The notes under the pieces: generated by a model
What the model saw: the letters and a program-made list of their open reading frames with translations, nothing else
The model's database searches: none
Told to the model about the DNA's origin: nothing
In this document: piece after piece, positions 1 through 4,744 of the stretch
How the letters are laid out: every line of letters starts with the position of its first letter
Position numbering within the stretch: position 1 is the first letter of the stretch
Position numbers and translations under genes: made by a program
Assembly: GCA_002479415.1 (NCBI GenBank)
Contig: DLMZ01000027.1
Location: 1-6,831, forward strand
Direction: 5' to 3'
Length of the DNA stretch: 6,831 nt
Source: Firmicutes bacterium UBA7523
Lineage (GTDB): Bacteria > Bacillota > Dethiobacteria > Dethiobacterales > Dethiobacteraceae

Positions 1-17
1 CCCATGCCGGGCGCACC

Positions 18-47
18 AAAAAAAAGAAGAGCCGAAAGCTCTTCTTT
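18..47 (-). terminator. Intrinsic terminator closing the minus-strand genes
   Basis: On the minus strand a perfect 10-bp stem (arms 38-47 and 23-32, loop 33-37) runs straight into a run of eight T residues (25-18, the first three of them within the stem). On the plus strand no comparable T run follows the hairpin, so the orientation is minus. It lies about 100 nt beyond the stop of the small membrane ORF at 149-298 and probably ends that transcript. Confidence 0.85.
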
Positions 48-58
48 GCTGAAAACCT

Positions 59-110
59 AGTCGGGGAACCTACACTTATACTATGCGCCAAAAATAGTGT
101 TTCCTCGACT
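59..110. repeat. Imperfect inverted repeat, possible plus-strand terminator
   Basis: Bases 59-68 pair with 101-110 (10 bp, with one G.U pair if read as plus-strand RNA). After a 3-nt bulge, 72-76 pair with 96-100, leaving a 19-nt loop. On the plus strand the stem is followed by a T-rich stretch (110-119), and the G.U pair is lost in the minus reading, so a plus-strand terminator for a convergent gene left of the window is the simplest explanation. No plus-strand gene is visible inside the window. Confidence 0.4.
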
Positions 111-148
111 TTTATATTTAAGCTAACGTTCTAACTTCGTTTAAGCCG

Positions 149-298
149 CTAAGTTTTCTTCTTTAACCTATGAAGAACAATCAATAAAACCATGATCAAA
201 ACCAATCTACTACTAGATACTAAGAATAGGACTAAGGATAGAATTCCGTAAGCAAAGGCTAATAATAAACCAAGTGCCCAGTTTTTTTTATAATCCAT
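149..298 (-). CDS. Small two-helix membrane protein, unknown function (49 aa)
   Basis: This 49-codon ORF begins with ATG at 298-296 and ends with TAG at 151-149. The predicted protein has a short charged N-terminus (MDYKKNW), a hydrophobic helix at about residues 8-27 (leucine, alanine and glycine rich, ending LVLFLV), a short SSSR turn, a second shorter hydrophobic segment at about 32-43, and a basic tail (HRLKKKT). That is the layout of a small integral membrane hairpin with both ends in the cytoplasm. An in-frame TAA lies upstream at 325-323. A run of eight G residues ends 6 nt before the ATG and could serve as a Shine-Dalgarno sequence. The ORF sits between the tRNA-Leu terminator and the strong terminator at 18-47. 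I do not recognise the family and no function can be assigned. The coherent hydrophobic pattern, start signal and terminator argue for a real gene, but by length alone it could be chance. Confidence 0.55.
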   Translation of the reverse strand: MDYKKNWALGLLLAFAYGILSLVLFLVSSSRLVLIMVLLIVLHRLKKKT

Positions 299-304
299 TA
301 CGTA

Positions 305-312
305 CCCCCCCC
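305..312 (-). promoter_or_regulatory. Poly-G ribosome binding site of the small membrane ORF
   Basis: Eight consecutive G residues on the minus strand lie 6 nt before the ATG at 298. Pairing with the CCUCC end of 16S rRNA would need G.U wobble at one position. Homopolymeric G runs slip during replication, so the length of this site could vary between cells. Confidence 0.45.
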
Positions 313-360
313 ATGCATAGCATTAATCCAGCAGTTTGTAGATAAGGTAAAGGTGTATAT

Positions 361-399
361 ACAAGAAAACCAAGCAGAGATTCACCTCAACTTGGTTTT
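361..399 (-). terminator. Terminator-like hairpin downstream of tRNA-Leu
   Basis: On the minus strand, 399-391 pairs perfectly with 374-366 (9 bp). An inner 3-bp GAG/CTC stem sits within the 16-nt loop. The 3' arm ends in TTTT followed by CTTGTAT, a moderate U-rich tail. It begins 10 nt after the CCA end of the tRNA gene, as expected for a tRNA transcription unit. The arm also ends in TTTT on the plus strand, so it could act in both directions. Confidence 0.65.
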
Positions 400-408
400 G
401 ATTGCTAT

Positions 409-493
409 TGGTGTCGGGGATGGGACTTGAACCCACACGGTTTGCACCACACGCCCCTCAAGCGTGCGCGTCTGCCTGTTCCGCCACCCCGAC
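409..493 (-). tRNA. tRNA-Leu (anticodon GAG), CCA encoded
   Basis: The minus strand folds into a complete class II tRNA. The acceptor stem is GTCGGGG (493-487) with CCCCGAC (419-413), followed by discriminator A (412) and an encoded CCA (411-409). The TGGCGGAA start of the D region is typical of leucine tRNAs. The anticodon stem CACGC/GCGTG closes the loop TTGAGGG with anticodon GAG at 459-457, which reads CUC and CUU. The long variable arm has a GGT/ACC stem, and the T arm is GTGGG-TTCAAGT-CCCAT with one G.U pair. Every structural element is present, so the gene should be functional. It lies 84 nt downstream of panD. Confidence 0.97.
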
Positions 494-498
494 ACATA

Positions 499-518
499 AC
501 GGACTTTTTGTAGTCCGT
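499..518 (-). other. 5' leader hairpin of the tRNA-Leu transcript
   Basis: A perfect 7-bp inverted repeat (499-505 with 512-518, 6-nt loop) lies 5 nt before the first base of the mature tRNA. The start site expected from the promoter at 524-552 falls at about 518-516, so the primary transcript would begin with this hairpin. It may protect the 5' end or shape RNase P processing; its role is inferred. Confidence 0.5.
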
Positions 519-523
519 ATGTT

Positions 524-552
524 AATATAGCATAATGCATGCAGTTTTGCAA
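524..552 (-). promoter_or_regulatory. Sigma-A-type promoter of tRNA-Leu
   Basis: On the minus strand TTGCAA (552-547) and TATATT (529-524) are separated by exactly 17 nt, and a TGC just before the -10 box makes it an extended -10 promoter. The boxes match the consensus at 4/6 and 5/6 positions. The site lies in the short gap between the panD stop and the tRNA gene. Confidence 0.7.
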
Positions 553-576
553 GTGTGATTTACAGGGTTAACTGGC

Positions 577-951
577 TTAGGACGCCTTTTCCTGGTCTTT
601 AATTTGTATCACTTGGTTGTTTTCGTTAACCGATACAATTATAGGTTTAAATGTTGCAAGCTCCGATTCATCTATATTTGCGTAAGAAATTATTATAATT
701 GTATCTTGGGGTTGAACAAGACGGGCGGCGGCACCGTTTAAACAGATAGTACCGGAACCTCTTGTCCCCTTTATTACATAAGTTTCAAAGCGGGCGCCGT
801 TATTGTTATTAACAATTTGAACCTTTTCATAGGGAAGAAAATCGGCGGCTTCCATGAGATTCTCGTCAATAGTGATACTGCCCTCGTATTTGAGATTGGC
901 ATCAGTAACTGTAGCACAATGGATTTTTGATTTACACATAGTTCTTTGCAT
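577..951 (-). CDS. panD: Aspartate 1-decarboxylase proenzyme
   Basis: PanD decarboxylates L-aspartate to beta-alanine, one of the two halves of pantothenate, in the cytoplasm. It is a pyruvoyl enzyme: the proenzyme cleaves itself between Gly24 and Ser25, and Ser25 becomes the pyruvoyl group. The Gly24-Ser25 pair is present in the context YEGSITID. Residues known from the E. coli enzyme are found at matching positions: Lys9, His11, Tyr22, Arg54, Thr57, Tyr58 and Asn72, the last in the motif NGAAAR. The length of 124 aa matches the family (about 126). The ATG at 951 gives the usual N-terminal pattern M-x-R-x-M. A GGAGGTG site inside the end of panC precedes it, and only 5 nt separate it from the panC stop. 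Cys12 stands where the family motif KIHRATVT usually has Arg. It is the last gene of the pan operon. Confidence 0.97.
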   Translation of the reverse strand: MQRTMCKSKIHCATVTDANLKYEGSITIDENLMEAADFLPYEKVQIVNNNNGARFETYVIKGTRGSGTICLNGAAARLVQPQDTIIIISYANIDESELATFKPIIVSVNENNQVIQIKDQEKAS

Positions 952-956
952 TTAAG

Positions 957-1802
957 TTACACCTCCACGATGATGTTATCGATTAGGCGAGTTTTGCCAA
1001 ATCGAACGGCCAGCGCTATTAGCGTGGGCCCCTTTATTTCAACCACATCTGTTAACTCCGAAGCATCGACAATTGTAACATAGTCGATGGCTGCTAACGG
1101 CTCTGTGGATATATTCTCAAGGATTTGCGCACGAACGGCGGCAGCATCCTGTTCGCCGGATTTAATCTGAGCGGCTGCTTTTATTAGGCTTTGATTCAGT
1201 ATTAAAGCTGCTCTTCTTTCTGCGGGAGAGAGGTACGCATTGCGTGAGCTCATGGCGAGGCCGTCTTCTTCCCGGATGATGGGCATAATTATGATGTCAA
1301 GGTTCATGTTTAAATCGCGGGTCATTTTTAGTATCACCAGTGCTTGTTGAGCATCCTTTTGACCAAAATATGCGCGGTCGGGAGTGATAATATTAAAAAG
1401 CTTTGCTACCACTGTGGCAACTCCGCGAAAATGGCCGGGGCGGGATGCACCGCAAAGCCCGTCTGTAAGCTTTTCCACATCAACATAGGTTGAATAGCCT
1501 TGAGGGTACATTTCCTTAACTGTGGGAGCAAAAATATAGTGACAGCCTACTTTTTCCGCTTGGGCAGCGTCGCCGGTAAGGTCACGGGGATATTCTTCAT
1601 AGTCTTCGCCTAATCCGAATTGCAGGGGATTGACAAAAATGCTGAGAATTACAAGCTGGTTATCTTCTCTGGCTTTACGCAGCAGTGAAAGATGCCCGTC
1701 ATGGAGATAGCCCATAGTGGGAACAAAGCCGATTGTCTGCCCTTCTTGGCGGGCTTTTTTTATGATTTGTTTTATAGATGCAATGTCACGTATTATTTCC
1801 AC
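957..1802 (-). CDS. panC: Pantothenate synthetase (pantoate--beta-alanine ligase)
   Basis: PanC condenses pantoate with beta-alanine using ATP, through a pantoyl-adenylate, to give pantothenate. The 281-aa protein has the usual length and all hallmark motifs of this nucleotidyltransferase-fold ligase: PTMGYLHDGH (28-37, the HxGH-type site with His34 and His37), FVNPLQFG (56-63), PGHFRGV (122-128), YFGQKDAQQ (145-153), and MSSRN (184-188), the counterpart of the KMSKS loop. The start is GTG at 1802-1800. It directly follows the panB stop codon with no gap, and a GGAGG site lies 8 nt upstream within the panB coding end. This placement implies coupled translation with panB. The stop is 5 nt before panD. 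Confidence 0.98.
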   Translation of the reverse strand: MEIIRDIASIKQIIKKARQEGQTIGFVPTMGYLHDGHLSLLRKAREDNQLVILSIFVNPLQFGLGEDYEEYPRDLTGDAAQAEKVGCHYIFAPTVKEMYPQGYSTYVDVEKLTDGLCGASRPGHFRGVATVVAKLFNIITPDRAYFGQKDAQQALVILKMTRDLNMNLDIIIMPIIREEDGLAMSSRNAYLSPAERRAALILNQSLIKAAAQIKSGEQDAAAVRAQILENISTEPLAAIDYVTIVDASELTDVVEIKGPTLIALAVRFGKTRLIDNIIVEV

Positions 1803-2639
1803 TTAAAAATCCTCCAGGAGCTTTGAGATTATTTCTTCATCCATAGTAAAGGTGTGCTCAACTGAGGGGAACGATGAAGCCTTTACTTCCTCAACATAGG
1901 ACTGCATAGCGGTTACCATGGGATTATAGAAGGAGCCGAATTGTTTAACAAACTTAGGGCGCATATCTGTTTGTAGGCCGAGTATATCATGGTAGACCAG
2001 AACTTGGCCGTCACAGTTAACACCTGCGCCGATGCCGATGGTTGGAATGGTAAGCTTTTCTGTAATCAAACGGGCGAGCTGCCGGGGAACTGCTTCAATA
2101 ACGATAGAGCAAGCTCCGGCTTCTTGCAGTGCAAGAGCATCCTTAACAAGCTGCCTGGCTACTTTTTGATCTTTTCCTTGCACCTTGAATCCACCCATTT
2201 GTCCGACTGACTGGGGCGTTAGGCCAATATGACCCACTACAGGGATTCCGGCAGCCACAATTTTTTTGACTGTCTTAGACATCTCTTCCCCGCCTTCCAA
2301 CTTTACGGCTGGTGCACCAGTCTCCTGAACTGCTCGGCCGGCATTGCGAAGGGCTTCTTCTTTTGAAACCTGATATGTCATAAAAGGAAGATCTATGACA
2401 ACCATGGCATTTTTCGTGCCGCGTACAACTGCTTTGCCATGGTGAATCATATCGTTTAGCGTAACGCTTAACGTGTTTTCGTAACCTAGTACAACCATTC
2501 CCAGGGAATCACCCACAAGAATCATTTCCACCCCTGCTTCATCAACTACGCGAGCCGAAGCGTAATCATAAGCGGTGGCCATTGTAATTTTTTCATTTTT
2601 ATTCTTTAAGTCTGCCAATGTGGCTGTGGTAACCTTCAT
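1803..2639 (-). CDS. panB: 3-methyl-2-oxobutanoate hydroxymethyltransferase
   Basis: PanB transfers a hydroxymethyl group from 5,10-methylene-tetrahydrofolate to alpha-ketoisovalerate, forming ketopantoate, the first committed step of the pathway. The 278-aa protein shows the (beta/alpha)8-barrel motifs of the family: VGDSLGMVVLGYENTL (42-57), DLPF (83-86), VKLEGG (112-117), GHIGLTPQS (136-144), VIEAVP (180-185) and IGIGAG (201-206). Asp44, Asp83 and Glu115 correspond to the metal-binding residues, and Glu182 to the proposed general base. The ATG at 2639 overlaps the stop of the upstream gene by 4 nt (ATGA), with GGAGG 6 nt before it. The stop TAA abuts the GTG of panC. Nothing essential is missing. 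Confidence 0.98.
   Translation of the reverse strand: MKVTTATLADLKNKNEKITMATAYDYASARVVDEAGVEMILVGDSLGMVVLGYENTLSVTLNDMIHHGKAVVRGTKNAMVVIDLPFMTYQVSKEEALRNAGRAVQETGAPAVKLEGGEEMSKTVKKIVAAGIPVVGHIGLTPQSVGQMGGFKVQGKDQKVARQLVKDALALQEAGACSIVIEAVPRQLARLITEKLTIPTIGIGAGVNCDGQVLVYHDILGLQTDMRPKFVKQFGSFYNPMVTAMQSYVEEVKASSFPSVEHTFTMDEEIISKLLEDF
1811..1815 (-). promoter_or_regulatory. Ribosome binding site fixing the GTG start of panC
   Basis: GGAGG on the minus strand, 8 nt before the GTG at 1802. It lies within the last codons of panB and supports the non-ATG start. Confidence 0.8.
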
Positions 2640-3499
2640 TTTGTACCTCCAAGAATTTTTAGAAGTTCATTGCGCTCTGTTTCACCGATGGTTCCTTTAA
2701 AGGAAGCCACATCAACTGTGGTTTGTCCGAGTAGTCTATAAAGGGGTAAAGCTGAAGGTATCTTTTTGCCCATTTCCTCCAAGTGAGTTTCCACAGTTGT
2801 TACATCTCCGCGAGATATGGGGCCTGTTAGTGCCTGGGGAATGCCTGTACGGAGAATGTTATTCCATGTGCCATCGATAAGAGGAGCCAATGCGGGCAAG
2901 CCCTCCTCCCTGTTAATGCCAGCTGCTTCCATAACCTGTAGAGCCATATCAAGTAAAGTGGTGAAATAATTACAGGCAATACAGGCGGCAGCGTGGTAGA
3001 GAGGTTTGCCTTCTGTGGGAATCTCCAGCGGACGGCATAGCAAGTCACTAACTAATTGACGCACAATGGGAAGTGCTGTGGCTTGTCCTTCTATGGTTAT
3101 GAAGGAGCCGGGAAGGTTTTTAATGCCGCAGTCTGGATTGGCAAATGTCTGTAAAGGATGAAAGGATACTGTGCGGGCGCCTTTGGCAGAGTTAAGTATC
3201 TGGGAGCTGTGGGCGCCGCTGGTATGAGCTATGATTGCTCCTTGGGAAAAGCCGTCTTTAGCTGATATTTGGGCACAAACATCGGCAATGACTCTATCTG
3301 GGGTTGTTAAAAAAACAAAATCCGCTTGACGGGTAAATTGCACAGCATCAGTTGTATAAGGAACTCCCAGCCGCTGGCCTGCTTTTGAGGCAGACTCTTC
3401 TGTGCGGCTGGCAATGCCTGTTATGGTATGGCCGGCCTTTTGCAGGAGGACTGCCAAGGCTGTTCCTACATTTCCGGCTCCGACAATAGCAATCCGCAT
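2636..3499 (-). CDS. panG: Rossmann-like/DUF2520 protein, candidate ketopantoate reductase PanG
   Basis: The protein has an N-terminal NAD(P)-binding Rossmann domain and a C-terminal all-helical domain, the layout of the DUF2520 (COG5495) family. With the start chosen here (287 aa) the dinucleotide loop GAGNVG is at 7-12. A Ser-Arg after the second strand (31-32) suggests NADPH. TTPD is at 65-68, HTSGAH at 92-97 and HPLQTF at 114-119. The helical domain follows from about 165 (KPLYHAAA...NYF). Members of this family were shown in Francisella and Enterococcus faecalis to be an alternative ketopantoate reductase, PanG. It is the first gene of a panBCD operon with no panE in view, which fits the missing step, ketopantoate to pantoate. 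A longer reading starts at ATG 3511, but GGAGG lies between the two ATGs, 5 nt before the second, so I prefer 3499. The family is clear; the exact activity is inferred. Confidence 0.85.
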   Translation of the reverse strand: MRIAIVGAGNVGTALAVLLQKAGHTITGIASRTEESASKAGQRLGVPYTTDAVQFTRQADFVFLTTPDRVIADVCAQISAKDGFSQGAIIAHTSGAHSSQILNSAKGARTVSFHPLQTFANPDCGIKNLPGSFITIEGQATALPIVRQLVSDLLCRPLEIPTEGKPLYHAAACIACNYFTTLLDMALQVMEAAGINREEGLPALAPLIDGTWNNILRTGIPQALTGPISRGDVTTVETHLEEMGKKIPSALPLYRLLGQTTVDVASFKGTIGETERNELLKILGGTK

Positions 3500-3504
3500 A
3501 ACAG

Positions 3505-3509
3505 CCTCC
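3505..3509 (-). promoter_or_regulatory. Ribosome binding site that decides the panG start
   Basis: GGAGG on the minus strand, 5 nt before the ATG at 3499 and overlapping the alternative ATG at 3511. The upstream ATG has only a weak AAGG at a spacing of 9. The resulting N-terminus, MRIAIVGAGNVG, begins directly with the first Rossmann strand. Confidence 0.7.
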
Positions 3510-3551
3510 ATGTTTGTTAGCCTTACTGAATAAGTTTAGTGATTTCCAGAA

Positions 3552-3585
3552 TATTAGAAAGCCTCCTGACCAGCAGTCAGAAGGC
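3552..3585 (-). terminator. Terminator or attenuator hairpin before the pan operon
   Basis: On the minus strand a 10-bp GC-rich stem (3585-3576 with 3570-3561, one G.U pair, 5-nt loop) is followed by TTTCTAATAT, a moderate U-rich tail. It lies about 50 nt upstream of the panG start and about 140 nt after the stop of the last M42 gene, with no other terminator between. It could end the peptidase operon, or control entry into the pan operon if transcription starts at 3654-3683. The tail is interrupted, so efficiency is uncertain. Confidence 0.55.
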
Positions 3586-3610
3586 ATAGAAGTCTATCCT
3601 GTCCTTCCTG
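3578..3610 (-). promoter_or_regulatory. Possible antiterminator hairpin in the pan leader
   Basis: On the minus strand CAGGAAGG (3610-3603) can pair with CCTTCTG (3584-3578) with one bulged G. Inside it a 4-bp ATAG/CTAT hairpin (3597-3594 with 3589-3586) stacks. This structure uses the 5' arm of the terminator hairpin at 3561-3585, so the two cannot form together. That is the geometry of an attenuator, but short stems like these also arise by chance. Confidence 0.3.
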
Positions 3611-3611
3611 T

Positions 3612-3642
3612 CCCGGTCCATTATTGGCTCCAAGCAGCTTGG
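3612..3642 (-). other. Pair of competing short hairpins in the pan leader
   Basis: On the minus strand CTTGG (3634-3630) can pair upstream with CCAAG (3642-3638, 3-nt loop). It can instead pair downstream with CCGGG (3616-3612) through a hairpin with an inner CCA/TGG stem and unpaired AG and A at its waist. A hairpin with small purine bulges ahead of pan genes recalls the described pan RNA motif, but I cannot confirm a match by eye. Confidence 0.25.
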
Positions 3643-3653
3643 GTAGGCGGTAA

Positions 3654-3683
3654 AATATAGTTTTTGGTAATACATGGGTGCAA
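3654..3683 (-). promoter_or_regulatory. Candidate promoter of the pan operon
   Basis: On the minus strand TTGCAC (3683-3678) and TATATT (3659-3654) are separated by 18 nt. The -10 box matches 5/6 and the -35 box 3/6. It would start a transcript near 3647 with a leader of about 150 nt before panG. It lies 45 nt after the stop of the preceding M42 gene. The -35 box is weak. Confidence 0.4.
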
Positions 3684-3727
3684 TTTGAGCTAGCAATACT
3701 GCCCCATAATGACTATATTAACAGATT

Positions 3728-4744
3728 CTAAGACAGGTAGCAAGGAAATATTTCTTGCATATTTAAAGGCTGGACCAAAAACGCTGTTAAGAGTCGAACG
3801 GCATTTAACATATCATCCTGGTCAACCATCTCGCCTGGGGTATGAACATAACGGCAGGGTATGGAGATAACGCCGGAGGGCACTCCATCCCGGGAAAGAT
3901 GAATGGCACCGGCATCCGTGCCTCCGGCAACAAGGACTTCCAGCTGGTAAGGAATATTTTCTTTATCAGCCAGTTTTTCCAGCATCTCTTTGACCTTGGG
4001 ATGACAAATTACTGAAGCATCTTTTACTTTAATAGCAGGGCCTTTACCTAAGGAAACATCCATGGTGGGCGCTTCCGGTGTGTCACCAACCAAAGTAACA
4101 TCCACAGCAAGCCCTAAATCTGGGTTAAGCCTGTAGCTGGCTGTACGTGAGCCTCGCAATCCCACTTCTTCTTGAGCGGTAAAGACAGCGTATATTTCAT
4201 TGTCTGTTTTAGACATTTCTTGCAGCGCCTTAATGAGTACAGCACAACCAGCACGGTTATCCATTGCCTTGCCTATAAAGCGGTTCCCTGCCTCGCCTAG
4301 TTCACGGTAGTAAGTAGCAACATCTCCTATTTTGACCTTAGATGCTGCTTCTTCTTTGTCTTTAGCTCCAATATCTATATAGAGCTTTTCCAAAGTTAGC
4401 TTTTTAATATCCTCCAATTTTTCCATGCCCACAGTACCTATAGTGCCGTTAGGGAAAATCATACGCTGACCTAGCAGAACATAGGGGTTAACACCGCCAA
4501 CATTACTAAAACGAAGAAAACCTTTTTCTTCAATAAAGGTTACAATAACACCTATTTCATCCATATGGGCGGCGACCATAATCTTCGCGCCGGTTCCTTT
4601 TTTCACTGCATAAAGATTGCCGGTACTATCTGTGTAGATTTCATCTACACAACTTTCCAGCTCGTCCCGGATTATCCGTCCGACCTGTTCCTCTCTGCCA
4701 GACGGGCCGTATGCTTCACTTAACTTTTTCAGTAGCTGCTTCAA
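3728..4744 (-). CDS. M42-family metallo-aminopeptidase (third gene of the tandem set)
   Basis: This 338-aa protein belongs to peptidase family M42 (glutamyl/deblocking aminopeptidase, cellulase M, YsdC, TET), cytoplasmic dinuclear-metal enzymes that trim N-terminal residues from peptides and usually form dodecameric tetrahedra. Expected ligands are all present: His60 (AAHMDEIG), Asp162 (KAMDNRAG), Glu193, Asp215 (VDVT) and His301 (RYVHTP). Glu192 in AQEEVG is the general base. The family loop that usually reads GAKPPHL is missing here (GTVGMEKLEDIKK, 103-115), making it the shortest of the three. The start is TTG at 4744-4742: an in-frame TAA lies two codons upstream, and AAGGAGG sits 8 nt before the TTG. 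It overlaps the 3' end of the preceding M42 gene by 29 nt. Metal-binding M42 identity is firm; substrate preference cannot be read. Confidence 0.93.
   Translation of the reverse strand: MKQLLKKLSEAYGPSGREEQVGRIIRDELESCVDEIYTDSTGNLYAVKKGTGAKIMVAAHMDEIGVIVTFIEEKGFLRFSNVGGVNPYVLLGQRMIFPNGTIGTVGMEKLEDIKKLTLEKLYIDIGAKDKEEAASKVKIGDVATYYRELGEAGNRFIGKAMDNRAGCAVLIKALQEMSKTDNEIYAVFTAQEEVGLRGSRTASYRLNPDLGLAVDVTLVGDTPEAPTMDVSLGKGPAIKVKDASVICHPKVKEMLEKLADKENIPYQLEVLVAGGTDAGAIHLSRDGVPSGVISIPCRYVHTPGEMVDQDDMLNAVRLLTAFLVQPLNMQEIFPCYLS

Noticed and set aside
313..365. Separate promoter for the small membrane ORF
   Set aside because: The best box pairs on the minus strand match poorly, and one would place the start site inside the ribosome binding site. 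I do not call a promoter.
1989..2210. 73-codon plus-strand open frame
   Set aside because: It lies wholly antisense to panB, which is strongly supported by motifs. It has no ribosome binding site and no recognisable protein features.
2827..3048. 73-codon minus-strand open frame in another frame of the DUF2520 gene
   Set aside because: Fully inside a well-supported gene, with a composition that looks like an out-of-frame reading.
3500..3511. Upstream ATG at 3511 as the panG start (291 aa)
   Set aside because: It remains possible, but its ribosome binding site is weak, while GGAGG stands directly before the ATG at 3499 and the protein fold begins there.
3348..3587. 79-codon minus-strand open frame overlapping the start of panG
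   Set aside because: It reads the Rossmann coding region in the wrong frame and would begin at the edge of the terminator hairpin. No family is recognisable.
3500..3727. T-box riboswitch upstream of the pan operon
   Set aside because: I looked for the conserved T-box sequence around the antiterminator (GGGTGG followed by ACC and GCG) on the minus strand and did not find it. The leader is also short for a full T-box.
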